The notes under the pieces are model-generated. The model made no database searches. It saw only the letters and a program-made list of their open reading frames with translations, and was not told where the DNA came from. 64,000 bases of DNA from Oscillospiraceae bacterium (GTDB lineage Bacteria > Bacillota > Clostridia > Oscillospirales > Ruminococcaceae), in the NCBI GenBank assembly GCA_017414435.1, contig JAFQMN010000006.1, forward strand, positions 62,001-126,000, written 5' to 3'. Every line of letters begins with the position of its first letter. Within the stretch, counting starts at the first letter, position 1. Shown here piece after piece: positions 17,776 through 28,496 of the stretch. Both the position numbers and the translations under genes were made by a program.

Positions 17776-17815
17776 AAAAAGGAGGCATGTTTAGGTGTAT
17801 GTCTCCTTTTTGGTG
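17776..17815 (+). terminator. Intrinsic terminator before rpoB
   Basis: A 13-pair stem (17776-17788 with 17799-17811, one G-U) flanked by an A-run on the 5' side and TTTTT on the 3' side. It isolates rpoBC from the upstream hypothetical gene. Confidence 0.85.
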
Positions 17816-17847
17816 CAAAAAAACAGATAAAAATCTATTTTTTATGC

Positions 17848-17876
17848 TTTACAAATTTAGGAATTCATGTTAAAAT
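17848..17876 (+). promoter_or_regulatory. Promoter of rpoB-rpoC
   Basis: TTTACA at 17848-17853, 17-base spacer, TAAAAT at 17871-17876, followed by an 80-base leader. The leader contains a small hairpin (17886-17894 with 17905-17912, one bulge). In most bacteria rpoB is read from the rplJL operon; here it appears to have its own promoter. Confidence 0.75.
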
Positions 17877-17965
17877 AAATAGATGTACTTTTGCATGCCT
17901 CATAGCAAAGTATTTGTTTATATTATCTTAATGCTTTATAAAAACCAGATGGAGGCAATTTTTAT

Positions 17966-20900
17966 ATGCTGAATGTAAAAGAGGTCAAATTAGGTAAGAC
18001 TTCTAGAATGAGTTTTGCTAAAATTGAAGAACAACTTGAAGCACCAGATTTGATTGAGGTGCAAAAAAATTCATATAATTGGTTTATAACAGATGGGCTT
18101 AAAGAAGTTTTTGAAGAAATGGAACCTGTAACAGATTATTCTGGTAATTTGATTTTAGAATTTGTAGATTTTACATTAGAAAAAAGACCAAAATATACAA
18201 TAGAAGAATGTAAGGAACGCGATTTAACTTACTCTGCTCCGCTTAGGGTAAAAGTGCGATTCATTAATAAAGAAACAAATGAAATTAAAGAACAGGATAT
18301 TTTTATATGCGATATGCCATTGATGACAGACAGCGGTACTTTTATTATTAATGGAGCGGAACGTGTTATTGTTTCTCAGTTAGTAAGATCATCTGGTATT
18401 TATTATGCATTTACACATGATAAAACTGGTAAAAAACTGTTCACGTGCACGGTAATACCAAATAGAGGAGCTTGGCTAGAATACGAAACAGACTCGAGTG
18501 ACAATGTTTTTGTGAGAATAGATAAAAATAGGAAATTATCTATAGTAGCGTTGATTAAAGCGTTGGGGTTAGTGGAGCACAGAGAAATTTTAGAGTATTT
18601 TGGAGATAACGATCTTCTGCAAATAGCTTTAGAAAAAGATACAATTAGAACACGAGAAGAAGCTTTAATTGCTATTTATAAAAAATTGAGACCGGGAGAA
18701 CCACCATCGCTAGACGGAGCAATATCTCATTTTGAAAATTTATTTTTTGATGCAAGACGTTACGATGTTGCAAAAGTAGGACGCTACAAATATAATAAAA
18801 AGTTGGGAATATCTGAACGCATTGCTGGCCAGAAAGTATTAGAAAATATAGTTGATCCTCAAACTGGAGAGCTGCTTGCAGGAGCAGGATCGATTTTGAA
18901 TAAAGAACAAGCTCAGCAGATAGAAGAGGCGGGAGTAAACCGCGTAATATTAGATGTAGATGGCAAATCTGTTGTTGTTATGTCTAATGGAATGGTAGAT
19001 ATTTCAAAATTTGTAGATATACCTTCAGAAAAGTTAGAAGAGTTGGGGATTAATGAAAAAGTATCTTTTAAAGTATTAGATGAAATATTACATAGCACAG
19101 AACCCGAAAATCTCGAAAAAGAATTAAAAAAGCGCAGAGATGAACTTATTCCAAAACATATAACAGTGGATGACATTTTAGCATCGATAAATTATATTTT
19201 TAATTTATATGATGGTGTAGGTTTAGTAGATGATATTGATCATTTGGGAAATCGGCGGATAAGGTCGGTGGGTGAACTTTTACAAAACCAGTTTAAAATT
19301 GGGATTTCGCGTCTTGAACGGGTTACAAAAGAGAGAATGCTGGTTCAAATGCAAGATATAGATGTGTTAACCCCGCAAGCTTTAATTAACATAAGGCCGG
19401 TTGTAGCAGCAATTAAAGAATTTTTTGGATCTTCACCACTTTCACAGTTTATGGATCAGATTAATCCACTGGCTGAACTTACGCATAAAAGGCGCCTTTC
19501 TGCTTTAGGCCCAGGTGGGCTTTCACGAGAGAGAGCGGGATTTGAAGTGCGTGATGTGCATTACACACATTATGGCAGGATGTGCCCAATAGAAACACCA
19601 GAAGGTCCGAATATTGGCTTGATTTCTTACCTTGCAACGTTTGCCAAAATAAATAAATATGGGTTTATAGAAGCACCATACCGTAAGGTAGAAAAAGGCA
19701 CAGGCCGAGTGCTAGACAAAGTTGAATATATGACAGCGGATATAGAAGACAACTATGTGGTTGCGCAAGCTAACGAAGCATTAGATGAAAATAATATATT
19801 CGTTCGACCAAGAGTTAATGCTAGATTTAGAGACAAGATTCTTGAAATTGAGCGTGAAGCCGTGGACTATATGGATGTTTCACCGAAAATGATGGTTTCT
19901 GTTGGAACGGCAATGATACCATTTTTGGAAAACGATGATTCTAGTAGAGCTTTAATGGGTTCTAACATGCAGAAGCAAGCAGTTCCGTTGCTTGTTCCAG
20001 AAGCACCATTGGTTGCAACAGGGATAGAGTATAAAGCAGCGGTTGATTCTGGGGCTGTGGTTGTGGCAAAAGAGGCTGGGATTGTAAAAGAAGTATCTGC
20101 AGATGTAATTAAAATTTTAAACGACCAAAACAAGCTAGATACTTATAAATTACTTAAGTTTGTGCGTTCTAATCAAGACACATGCATAAACCATCACCCA
20201 ATTGTAAATGTAGGTGAAGCAGTAAAAAAAGGGCAAGTTATTGCAGATGGTCCTTCGACAAAAAATGGGGAAATCAGCTTGGGCCGGAATGTGCTTGTGG
20301 CATTTATGACATGGGAAGGCTATAACTATGAAGATGCTGTTCTATTAAATGAACGCTTGGTTAAAGATGATGTGTTTACATCTGTTCATATTGTGGAATA
20401 TGAAACTAAGGCGAGAGAAACAAAATTAGGCAAAGAAGAGATTACAAGAGAAATTCCAAATGTGGGCGATGATGCAATTAAAGACTTAGATGAACGTGGT
20501 ATTATTAGAATTGGTGCGGAAGTTAGAGCAGGAGATATTTTAGTAGGTAAAGTTACTCCTAAAGGAGAGACAGAGCTAACCTCGGAAGAACGCTTGTTAA
20601 GAGCTATTTTTGGTGAGAAGGCGCGTGAGGTAAGGGATACATCTTTAAGAGTTCCACATGGCGGTTATGGAGTTGTTGTAGATGTAAAAGTCTTCACTAA
20701 AGAAACGTGTGAGGAACTTGCAGCTGGTGTGGATATGGTGGTTAGGTGCTATATAGCTCAAAAACGTAAGATTTCTGTGGGGGATAAAATGGCTGGAAGG
20801 CACGGAAATAAAGGTGTTGTTTCTAGGATTTTACCACAAGAAGATATGCCGTTCTTGCCAGATGGAACTCCAGTTGATATTGTTTTAAATCCTCTTGGAG

Positions 20901-21646
20901 TGCCTTCTAGAATGAATATTGGCCAGGTATTAGAGGTTCACTTAGGACGTGTGGCAGCGGCTTTGGGAATAAACGTGATGACGCCAGTATTTGATGGGGC
21001 TACTGAGACTGATATTACAGAAGGCTTAAAACAGGTGGGCTTAAAAGAAAACGGCAAAACAATTTTATATGATGGCAGAACAGGAGAACCGTTTGATAAT
21101 GAGGTAACCGTTGGGTATATGTATTACCTAAAATTGCACCACTTGGTTGACGATAAAATTCATGCAAGATCAACAGGGCCATATTCTTTGGTGACGCAGC
21201 AACCATTAGGAGGTAAAGCGCAATTTGGTGGTCAGCGCTTTGGCGAGATGGAGGTTTGGGCACTGGAGGCGTATGGAGCAGCATATACTTTGCAGGAACT
21301 TTTAACCGTTAAATCTGATGATATTGTAGGGCGTGTTAAAACTTATGAGTCTATAGTTAAAGGGCAGAATATTCCAAAAGCAGGATTGCCAGAGTCTTTT
21401 AAAGTGTTGCTGAAGGAACTTCAGTCACTGAGTTTAAATGTTCAGGTGTTAGATAAAAATGCCAATGAAGTTGATCTTATACAAACATTTGAGGATGAAA
21501 TAAAAGAGAGTATATCAAAAACATCTAATGAGCATATGCGTTTAGATGATAAAGATAACAGCATGCAGTATTTTTTAGAAGATACGATGGAAGATGAAAA
21601 TATAAGCAATGAAATGATTATAGAAGAACCGGAATTTGATGAATAA
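17966..21646 (+). CDS. rpoB: DNA-directed RNA polymerase subunit beta
   Basis: Catalytic-core subunit of RNA polymerase. 1226 residues with the conserved blocks in order. The rifampicin pocket ([20 protein letters not shown]) carries the drug-sensitive residues at the usual positions, with Ile where E. coli has Asn518. [12 protein letters not shown] follows, then [12 protein letters not shown] and the C-terminal clamp segment [19 protein letters not shown]. The acidic C-terminal tail is longer than the E. coli end. ATG follows GGAGG. rpoC begins 54 bases downstream. Confidence 0.99.
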   Translation: MLNVKEVKLGKTSRMSFAKIEEQLEAPDLIEVQKNSYNWFITDGLKEVFEEMEPVTDYSGNLILEFVDFTLEKRPKYTIEECKERDLTYSAPLRVKVRFINKETNEIKEQDIFICDMPLMTDSGTFIINGAERVIVSQLVRSSGIYYAFTHDKTGKKLFTCTVIPNRGAWLEYETDSSDNVFVRIDKNRKLSIVALIKALGLVEHREILEYFGDNDLLQIALEKDTIRTREEALIAIYKKLRPGEPPSLDGAISHFENLFFDARRYDVAKVGRYKYNKKLGISERIAGQKVLENIVDPQTGELLAGAGSILNKEQAQQIEEAGVNRVILDVDGKSVVVMSNGMVDISKFVDIPSEKLEELGINEKVSFKVLDEILHSTEPENLEKELKKRRDELIPKHITVDDILASINYIFNLYDGVGLVDDIDHLGNRRIRSVGELLQNQFKIGISRLERVTKERMLVQMQDIDVLTPQALINIRPVVAAIKEFFGSSPLSQFMDQINPLAELTHKRRLSALGPGGLSRERAGFEVRDVHYTHYGRMCPIETPEGPNIGLISYLATFAKINKYGFIEAPYRKVEKGTGRVLDKVEYMTADIEDNYVVAQANEALDENNIFVRPRVNARFRDKILEIEREAVDYMDVSPKMMVSVGTAMIPFLENDDSSRALMGSNMQKQAVPLLVPEAPLVATGIEYKAAVDSGAVVVAKEAGIVKEVSADVIKILNDQNKLDTYKLLKFVRSNQDTCINHHPIVNVGEAVKKGQVIADGPSTKNGEISLGRNVLVAFMTWEGYNYEDAVLLNERLVKDDVFTSVHIVEYETKARETKLGKEEITREIPNVGDDAIKDLDERGIIRIGAEVRAGDILVGKVTPKGETELTSEERLLRAIFGEKAREVRDTSLRVPHGGYGVVVDVKVFTKETCEELAAGVDMVVRCYIAQKRKISVGDKMAGRHGNKGVVSRILPQEDMPFLPDGTPVDIVLNPLGVPSRMNIGQVLEVHLGRVAAALGINVMTPVFDGATETDITEGLKQVGLKENGKTILYDGRTGEPFDNEVTVGYMYYLKLHHLVDDKIHARSTGPYSLVTQQPLGGKAQFGGQRFGEMEVWALEAYGAAYTLQELLTVKSDDIVGRVKTYESIVKGQNIPKAGLPESFKVLLKELQSLSLNVQVLDKNANEVDLIQTFEDEIKESISKTSNEHMRLDDKDNSMQYFLEDTMEDENISNEMIIEEPEFDE

Positions 21647-21700
21647 TTGCTTGGCTAACTGAGTAATTTATAAATAACTTGAAAAGGAAGTTGTTTGTTC

Positions 21701-24700
21701 ATGGAATTTGATGATTTATCAACTATAAAAATAGGTTTAGCGTCGCCAGAACAGATTAGAAATTGGTCGTATGGAGAGGTAAAAAAACCAGAAACAATAA
21801 ATTACCGCACATTAAAGCCAGAACGTGATGGGCTTTTTTGCGAACGAATTTTTGGACCAGTTAAAGACTGGGAATGCCATTGTGGCAAATATAAAAGAAG
21901 ATATAAAGGCAAGGTATGCGATAGGTGTGGAGTGGAAGTAACAAGATCAAAAGTAAGACGTGAACGTATGGGGCATATTGAACTTGCTGTTCCGGTTTCA
22001 CATATTTGGTATTTTAAAGGTGTTTCTTCTAAAATAGGGCTAATGCTAGATATAACACCACGGATGTTAGAAAAAGTGATCTATTTTGCTTCTTATATTG
22101 TACTTAATCCAGGTGGAACGCCTCTTCTTAAGAAGCAAATATTGGATGAAGCTGAATATCAAGAAATGCGTGAAAAATATGAAGATGAATTTGAAGCAAA
22201 AATGGGTGCAGAAGCAATTAAACAGCTATTGCAAGAAATAGATGTAGAAAAACTTTATCTAGAGATTAAAGAGGAAATGGAAACGGCATCTAATCAAAGA
22301 AAAATTAGGCTGGTTAAGAGGTTGGAAGTTGTTAATGGCTTTAGAAAATCTAATAACAAGCCAGAGTGGATGATATTAGATGTACTACCAGTAATTCCAG
22401 CAGATTTAAGGCCAATGGTTCAGCTAGATGGTGGTAGATTTGCTACAAGCGATCTTAATGATCTTTATAGACGAGTGATAAACCGTAATAATAGGTTAAA
22501 GCGTTTGTTGGAGTTAAAAGCACCGGAAATAATTATAAGAAATGAAAAAAGAATGCTGCAGGAAGCGGTTGATGCATTAATTGATAACGGACGAAGAGGT
22601 AGACCGATTACAGGGGCAAACAATAGAGCACTTAAATCGCTTTCGGATATGCTTAAGGGTAAACAAGGCAGGTTTAGACAGAATTTGTTAGGTAAGCGTG
22701 TAGATTATGCAGGGCGTTCGGTTATAGTGGTTGGCCCTGAGCTTAAGATGTATCAATGCGGTCTTCCAAAAGAGATGGCGCTAGAACTTTTTAAGCCATT
22801 TGTGATGAAGCGTTTGGTGGAATTAGGTATAGCTGGTAATGTGAGAAGTGCGAGAAAAATGGTTGAGCGTGCAAGGCCAGAAGTTTGGGATTCATTAGAA
22901 AAAATTATAAAAGACCATCCTGTAATGCTAAATCGTGCACCAACTTTGCATAGGTTAGGTATACAGGCTTTTGAACCAGTATTAGTGGAAGGACGTGCTT
23001 TAAAGCTGCACCCGTTAGTTTGTACAGCATATAATGCAGACTTTGATGGTGACCAAATGGCAGTTCACGTACCACTTTCTGTGGAGGCACAAACAGAAGC
23101 CAGATTCTTAATGCTTGCAGCTAATAATCTATTAAAACCTTCGGATGGCAAACCTGTGGCAGTTCCAACACAAGATATGGTGTTAGGTTCTTATTACCTC
23201 ACCCAAGAGCGCCCAGGAGAAAAAGGAGAAGGGAATATATATAAAGATGTGAACGAAGCAATAATGGCGTATAGTGTTGGTTGTTTGGGTTTGCATGCAA
23301 AAATTAAGGTGAGAATGGAGAGAGAGTTTGCTGGCGAACATATTTCTGGATTGATTGAAACTACAATAGGGAAGATAATCTTCAATCAATCTATTCCGCA
23401 GGATTTAGGTTACGTGAATAGAAATGATAGAGATCAATGTTTAGGTCTAGAAATATCGTTTTTAGTAAATAAAAAAGCTTTGGGAGATATTGTAGATAAA
23501 TGTATTAAAATTCATGGTACATCAGTTGCAGCTACAATGTTAGATAGTATTAAAAGTTTAGGCTTTAAATATTCAACAAAGAGTGCAACAACGGTGGCTT
23601 TTAGTGATGTTGTTGTGCCAAAAGAAAAAAAAGTTTTAATTGATGAAGCAGAACAAATGGTAGAAAAAATCAATAAACAATTTAAACGTGGTTTAATTTC
23701 GGATGAAGAGCGTTTTGAATTGGTAATAAAAGTATGGAATGATACAACAGAAAAAGTATCAAACACTTTAACCAAAAACATGGATCCATATAACACAATC
23801 TTTATGATGGCAGATTCTGGTGCTCGTGGGAGCATTAACCAGATTCGTCAACTTGCTGGAATGCGTGGATTAATTGCAAACACATCTGGTACAACGATTG
23901 ACATACCAATTAAGGCAAATTACCACGAGGGTTTAAATGTGCTAGAGTATTTCATTTCTTCACGTGGGGCAAGAAAAGGTATGGCAGACACAGCGCTAAG
24001 AACAGCAGATTCTGGTTATTTAACAAGAAGGCTTGTGGATGTTGCGCAGGAGCTTATAATTAGAGAAGAAGATTGCCATACAACAACCGGCTTAGAAATT
24101 TGTGATATCACCGATTATAACGAGATGATAGAACCTTTAAAGGAGAGGCTAATAGGGCGTTATTTGCTAGAAGATCTGTTTGATAGTGAAGGTAAGTTAA
24201 TAGCTTCTAAAGATGTGTTGCTTAGTGAAAAAGAAGCAGACGATATTATTAAAGCTGGCATTACAAAGGTCAAAATTCGGTCAATTTTAAACTGTAAGTC
24301 TAAACATGGGATTTGTGCGAAATGTTATGGGTCTAATTTAGCAACTGGTAAAAATGTAACAATTGGAGAGGCAGTTGGAATCATTGCAGCTCAATCGATT
24401 GGTGAACCAGGCACACAGCTTACAATGAGAAACTTCCACACAGGGGGAATAGCTTCGGCAGAAGATATTACACAAGGTTTACCAAGGGTTGAAGAATTAT
24501 TTGAGGCAAGAAAACCCAAACGTCTGGCAATAATTAGTGCAATTAAAGGTATAGTAGCAATTGAAGAAGAAAACAATACAAAAGTTGTAATTGTTTTAGA
24601 TAAAGAAACCTTAGAGGAACATAGATATCAAATTCCATATGGGTCGAGAATAACAGTTTCGGAAGGGGATATTATAGAGAAAGGAGATGCGATAACAGAA

Positions 24701-25225
24701 GGGTCAATTAATCCGCACGATATTTTAGAAATTAAAGGAGAGCTGGCTGTTCAAGATTATTTAATTCAAGAGGTACAAAAAGTTTATAGGCTGCAAGGTG
24801 TAGATATAAACGATAAACATATAGAGGTAATAGTACGCCAAATGCTAAGTAAAGTACGAATAATAAATTCTGGGAGTACAGACTTTTTACAGGGTGCATT
24901 AGTTGACAGAATGAAAGCTGAAGAAGCTAATAAAGAAATTAATAAAAGGATAGAAAATGGAGAACAAGAACTGGAACCAGCAACATTAATGCCTATTTTA
25001 CTAGGAATAACAAAAGCATCACTAGCTACAGAAAGCTTTTTATCGGCAGCATCATTCCAAGAGACAACCAGAATTTTAACGGATGCGGCAATTAAAGGTA
25101 AAGAAGACAAATTAATTGGATTGAAAGAAAACGTAATTATAGGCAAATTGATTCCGGCAGGAACGGGTACAATAGATAGTTCTGCTATTAATATAATTGA
25201 AAATGCAGAAAATAATAATATTTAG
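21701..25225 (+). CDS. rpoC: DNA-directed RNA polymerase subunit beta'
   Basis: Catalytic beta' subunit, 1174 residues. The N-terminal zinc site C-H-C-G and C-D-R-C-G is near residues 58-76. The active-site motif N-A-D-F-D-G-D is near residue 445 with three Mg-binding Asp. The second zinc cluster (C-H, C-K, C-A-K-C) lies before [22 protein letters not shown] chose ATG 21701 (GGAAG upstream); a TTG two codons earlier is unlikely. The usual downstream genes rpsL-rpsG-fusA are absent and rplS follows. Confidence 0.99.
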   Translation: MEFDDLSTIKIGLASPEQIRNWSYGEVKKPETINYRTLKPERDGLFCERIFGPVKDWECHCGKYKRRYKGKVCDRCGVEVTRSKVRRERMGHIELAVPVSHIWYFKGVSSKIGLMLDITPRMLEKVIYFASYIVLNPGGTPLLKKQILDEAEYQEMREKYEDEFEAKMGAEAIKQLLQEIDVEKLYLEIKEEMETASNQRKIRLVKRLEVVNGFRKSNNKPEWMILDVLPVIPADLRPMVQLDGGRFATSDLNDLYRRVINRNNRLKRLLELKAPEIIIRNEKRMLQEAVDALIDNGRRGRPITGANNRALKSLSDMLKGKQGRFRQNLLGKRVDYAGRSVIVVGPELKMYQCGLPKEMALELFKPFVMKRLVELGIAGNVRSARKMVERARPEVWDSLEKIIKDHPVMLNRAPTLHRLGIQAFEPVLVEGRALKLHPLVCTAYNADFDGDQMAVHVPLSVEAQTEARFLMLAANNLLKPSDGKPVAVPTQDMVLGSYYLTQERPGEKGEGNIYKDVNEAIMAYSVGCLGLHAKIKVRMEREFAGEHISGLIETTIGKIIFNQSIPQDLGYVNRNDRDQCLGLEISFLVNKKALGDIVDKCIKIHGTSVAATMLDSIKSLGFKYSTKSATTVAFSDVVVPKEKKVLIDEAEQMVEKINKQFKRGLISDEERFELVIKVWNDTTEKVSNTLTKNMDPYNTIFMMADSGARGSINQIRQLAGMRGLIANTSGTTIDIPIKANYHEGLNVLEYFISSRGARKGMADTALRTADSGYLTRRLVDVAQELIIREEDCHTTTGLEICDITDYNEMIEPLKERLIGRYLLEDLFDSEGKLIASKDVLLSEKEADDIIKAGITKVKIRSILNCKSKHGICAKCYGSNLATGKNVTIGEAVGIIAAQSIGEPGTQLTMRNFHTGGIASAEDITQGLPRVEELFEARKPKRLAIISAIKGIVAIEEENNTKVVIVLDKETLEEHRYQIPYGSRITVSEGDIIEKGDAITEGSINPHDILEIKGELAVQDYLIQEVQKVYRLQGVDINDKHIEVIVRQMLSKVRIINSGSTDFLQGALVDRMKAEEANKEINKRIENGEQELEPATLMPILLGITKASLATESFLSAASFQETTRILTDAAIKGKEDKLIGLKENVIIGKLIPAGTGTIDSSAINIIENAENNNI

Positions 25226-25244
25226 CAAAACTTTAAAAAATTGC

Positions 25245-25273
25245 TTGAAAATTATTTATTTGTATGTTAAAAT
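25245..25273 (+). promoter_or_regulatory. Promoter of rplS
   Basis: TTGAAA at 25245-25250 and TAAAAT at 25268-25273 with a 17-base spacer, starting 20 bases after the rpoC stop. Confidence 0.7.
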
Positions 25274-25328
25274 AAAATTGTGTAAATGGAAATTAACATT
25301 AATGGTTTAATATTCTAGAAAGGAGCCT

Positions 25329-25352
25329 TGCAGTTAAAAACAAAAAACTGCA
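25329..25352 (+). promoter_or_regulatory. rplS leader hairpin, candidate autoregulatory site
   Basis: Perfect seven-base inverted repeat (TGCAGTT 25329-25335, AACTGCA 25346-25352) with an A-rich ten-base loop. A strong SD-like AAGGAG lies just upstream at about 25320-25325, while only a weak GAAGTGA lies between the hairpin and the ATG. L19 leaders with autoregulatory structure are known in Firmicutes; identity with that family is not tested. Confidence 0.45.
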
Positions 25353-25364
25353 GAAGTGATTGTA

Positions 25365-25706
25365 ATGAATTTAATAGACATAATCAAAAATAAGCATATG
25401 AAGCAACAATTGCCGGCATTTAATGTTGGTGATACTGTAAAAGTGCATGTAAAAATAAAAGAAGGCGAAAGAGAAAGAATACAGGTGTTTGAAGGGGTTG
25501 TTATAGCTAAAAAACATAGTAAAATAGAAGAAACTTTTACTGTACGTAAAGTTTCAAATGGAGTTGGAGTAGAAAGAGTATTCCCGGTTCATTCGCCTGT
25601 TGTTGCAGATGTAGAAGTTGTTAGAAAAGGTAAAGTTAAAAGAGGTAAACTCTATTATTTAAGAGGCAAAGTTGGTAAGGCAGCAAAAGTTAAAGAACTA
25701 ATATAA
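25365..25706 (+). CDS. rplS: 50S ribosomal protein L19
   Basis: L19 sits at the 30S-50S interface. All family blocks are visible: [12 protein letters not shown] near the N-terminus, [26 protein letters not shown] and K-R-G-K-L-Y-Y-L-R. 113 residues from ATG 25365, a normal length. In Firmicutes rplS often precedes lepB-rbgA-rnhB; in this window those genes start 8.5 kb later, with an ABC transporter, HU, YfbR, DegT and WhiA in between. Confidence 0.97.
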   Translation: MNLIDIIKNKHMKQQLPAFNVGDTVKVHVKIKEGERERIQVFEGVVIAKKHSKIEETFTVRKVSNGVGVERVFPVHSPVVADVEVVRKGKVKRGKLYYLRGKVGKAAKVKELI

Positions 25707-25719
25707 AATAATATTATTA

Positions 25720-25762
25720 AAAGAGCGCAGAAATACTAGAAGGTAGGTTTTTGCGCTTTTTT
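25720..25762 (+). terminator. Intrinsic terminator after rplS
   Basis: GAGCGCA and TGCGCT arms (25723-25729 with 25752-25757) are flanked by AAAA before and TTTTTT after. The loop is long (about 22 bases), so strength is moderate. Confidence 0.65.
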
Positions 25763-25810
25763 GTGTTTAATAATTTTTGGGAGTTGATTTTAATTAATAA
25801 AGAGAATGGC

Positions 25811-26506
25811 ATGGCAAAAATAGTAAAAATTATTGGGCTACGCAAAGTATATAAAATTGCTAAAGAAAAGGTTGTAGCTTTAAATAAAATAGATCTAGAG
25901 ATACCCAAAGGTGAGATATGTTGTATTTTAGGCACATCGGGTTCTGGCAAATCAACATTGCTTAATATGATGGCAGGATTAGAAAAACCAACAAGAGGCG
26001 ATGTATATATAAATGGCCATAATATATCAGCTATGAATGAAAAGCAACTAGCATCTCTTAGACGCAAATATGTAGGTTTTATCTTTCAGTCATATAACTT
26101 ATTACCAGCTTTAACCGCGTTAGAGAATGTAGCATTGCCATTAGTATTTCGTGGTGTGCCGAAATTTAAGCGTAATATAATAGCAAAAAAAATGATAAAA
26201 GATGTAGGTTTAAGTTCACGTATTAAACATAAACCTGCAGAAATGAGCGGAGGACAACAGCAAAGAGCAGGAATTGCACGTGCATTTGCAGCAAAACCGA
26301 TGCTTGTGTTTGCAGATGAGCCCACAGGGAACTTAGATTCGAAAACAACAACGGAAATTATGGAAATGATGGTAAAAATAGCCAGAGAACATAAGCAAAC
26401 TTTAGTTATAGTTACTCACGATAAATCTGTTGCAAGTTATGCAGATAGAATAATAACTTTGGTAGATGGGAATATTATAAGTGATTCATTGGTTCAAAAA
26501 GCATAA
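25811..26506 (+). CDS. ABC transporter ATP-binding protein (MacB/LolD type)
   Basis: ATPase of a type VII (FtsX/MacB-like) ABC system. Walker A is GTSGSGKS (about residue 40), the Q-loop F-I-F-Q-S-Y-N-L-L is near 90, the signature MSGGQQQRAGIARA near 140, and Walker B LVFADEPTGNLDS carries the DEPTGNLD typical of this subfamily. The start is uncertain; I chose the ATG at 25811 (GAG upstream), which gives the family N-terminus. It is the first gene of a three-gene cassette with the surface protein at 26547 and the permease at 28480. Confidence 0.88.
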   Translation: MAKIVKIIGLRKVYKIAKEKVVALNKIDLEIPKGEICCILGTSGSGKSTLLNMMAGLEKPTRGDVYINGHNISAMNEKQLASLRRKYVGFIFQSYNLLPALTALENVALPLVFRGVPKFKRNIIAKKMIKDVGLSSRIKHKPAEMSGGQQQRAGIARAFAAKPMLVFADEPTGNLDSKTTTEIMEMMVKIAREHKQTLVIVTHDKSVASYADRIITLVDGNIISDSLVQKA

Positions 26507-26546
26507 TATAAAAAGTTTTATTTGAAATACGAAAGGGATAAACTTC

Positions 26547-28496
26547 ATGAAAAGGATAAAAAGAGAAATTTCTATATTTTTAATGTTTATAATTTTACTA
26601 GGCTTAAATTCATTTGGTATTGTGAATAAAGTGAATGCGGTAGAAACTAGTATGACAATTCGTGCATATTCAGGGATTCCTAAATATTTAGATGCTGATA
26701 CAGACCCGTTTGATATGACGGTAGAAATAATTGATACTGAACATAGAGCATATGATTCAATTGAACCGGGCACAGCTAATGCAACATTTGATTCAGATGA
26801 ATTTGAATTAGAAGATCCAAGTGTATTACCTGAGATAAAACAGCTCTCAGTAACAGATGTGCAGGGTAGTTTACGCTTTAAGGTAACATTTAAAAATGTG
26901 GTATATATTGGTAAAGAATCGCAGAACACAGAAGCCTCACAAAGTAATAAATATGGCGATATTTCTATTGCGGTTTCATACCGGGTGGGTAATACAGTAG
27001 TTGCAGGCTCGGTAAAACTTTCAGTGAAAAAGCCAAAAAATCAGATTCAAAATGCAGAGACAAAGATATTAGCAAAACCACAAATCCGGCTGGAAAACTA
27101 TTCTTATGATAAAGATAAAGTTATGGCAGATAAAACGTTCGATTTGAGTTTTTCAGTAGTCAACACGAGCTGGAATTATAACTTAGAAAATGTAAAAACC
27201 ACAATTAATGGTGGAGAAGTGTTTACACCAACAAATGGTTCCAACAATATTTTTTTCGATGAAACTCTAGGCCCACAAAGTATTATGAACAAAAAAATTT
27301 CACTATACGTCAACCCAGAAGTAAAAGCATCAGTACAGCTGCTTAAGATATCAGTAAAGGCAGAATATATAGAAAACGGCACACGTAAAGATTTTGAAGA
27401 TGAACTAACACTTTCTTTACCAGTGGAAGCAGCAGATCAGACTAAACCAAGAATTCAGTTATCACAGTATTCTTACGGTAAAGAGAAGGTTATGGCAGAT
27501 AGCACGTTCAATTTGAATTTTTCTTTGTTAAACACCAGCAAAATTTATAAGTTAGAGAATGTTAAAACTACAGTAGATGGTGGTAATATTTTTACACCCG
27601 CAAATGCAACAATTAACACATTTATAGATGATGTATTGGAGCCAAGAGGCACAATTTCCAAAGGGCTTTCACTATATGTTAATCCAGAAACGCAAACATC
27701 AGTGCAAATGCTTAAGATATCAGTAAAAGCAGAATATATAGAAAACGGCACACGTAAAGATTTTGACGATGAATTAACGCTTTCATTGCCGGTAGAGGCG
27801 CACCAGACTGCATTAATAGCAAGTTTAAAAGCAATAACTAACACAAAAGAGATAACGGAAGGCGAGGACGTTAACATAAAAGTAATTGCAAGCAATGCAA
27901 CAATTACGAAAACAAAAGAAATAGCCCCAATCGCTTATAATCCGTATATAGAAGTAAAAGCGTTAGATGGTTTTGAATTCGACTCCGAGAATTCTGTAAT
28001 TAATTTAAGAAATTTAATGCAAGGGGAACCAATAGAAAAAACAATTACGATAACACCTAAATATAAGAGAACAACTCAAACACAAGAAACCAATTCAGAA
28101 GAAGTAAGTAGTGCAGAAAATTTAAATAATATAGGAGTAGAAAATGTAGCTCTAAATTCACCAGCAGAAGATGGTCCTCAAGTTTTTAGAGGCGAAATTT
28201 TGTTGACATATTACGACCAAGACCATAAAGAATATACTGAAAGAAGCGAGTTTTCTTTTAAAATTAATCCGATGGCACAAATGCAAGAAGATTTTGTAGG
28301 TGGAGGTATGGAAGGCGAAGCGAGTATGAACGGAGAAGCTGCACCAACAGATGAAAACGCAGAAAACAAGTTATCTGAAAAATTTGGAATCGTTTGGAAA
28401 TGTTCAATATTTGTATGTTTAATAGCAGTTATAGTTTTTGGTGTTAAAAAGGGCAGAGGAAAGAGGAGCTTGGATATAGATGATGAGGATATCTGA
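26547..28496 (+). CDS. Membrane-anchored surface protein of an ABC exporter, with two tandem repeats
   Basis: 649 residues. The N-terminus MKRIKREISIFLMFIILLGL is a signal peptide with cleavage near V-N-A (about residue 31). A C-terminal hydrophobic segment (W-K-C-S-I-F-V-C-L-I-A-V-I-V-F-G, about residues 617-632) is followed by a basic stop-transfer tail, so the bulk faces outward. Residues 177-299 and 300-422 are two copies of a 123-residue beta-rich unit, each ending in T-L-S-L-P-V-E-A. The overall layout recalls COG1361-type (S-layer-like, CARDB-like) proteins beside MacB-type transporters. The 3' end overlaps the permease by 17 bases, so both are probably parts of one complex. Confidence 0.7.
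   Translation: MKRIKREISIFLMFIILLGLNSFGIVNKVNAVETSMTIRAYSGIPKYLDADTDPFDMTVEIIDTEHRAYDSIEPGTANATFDSDEFELEDPSVLPEIKQLSVTDVQGSLRFKVTFKNVVYIGKESQNTEASQSNKYGDISIAVSYRVGNTVVAGSVKLSVKKPKNQIQNAETKILAKPQIRLENYSYDKDKVMADKTFDLSFSVVNTSWNYNLENVKTTINGGEVFTPTNGSNNIFFDETLGPQSIMNKKISLYVNPEVKASVQLLKISVKAEYIENGTRKDFEDELTLSLPVEAADQTKPRIQLSQYSYGKEKVMADSTFNLNFSLLNTSKIYKLENVKTTVDGGNIFTPANATINTFIDDVLEPRGTISKGLSLYVNPETQTSVQMLKISVKAEYIENGTRKDFDDELTLSLPVEAHQTALIASLKAITNTKEITEGEDVNIKVIASNATITKTKEIAPIAYNPYIEVKALDGFEFDSENSVINLRNLMQGEPIEKTITITPKYKRTTQTQETNSEEVSSAENLNNIGVENVALNSPAEDGPQVFRGEILLTYYDQDHKEYTERSEFSFKINPMAQMQEDFVGGGMEGEASMNGEAAPTDENAENKLSEKFGIVWKCSIFVCLIAVIVFGVKKGRGKRSLDIDDEDI
27075..27812 (+). repeat. Two tandem 369-bp repeats inside the surface-protein gene
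   Basis: Copy 1 is 27075-27443 and copy 2 is 27444-27812, exactly in frame (123 codons each). The last 90 bases of the two copies are almost identical at DNA level, including silent positions, while the middle has diverged. This suggests a fairly recent duplication or gene conversion. Confidence 0.85.
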
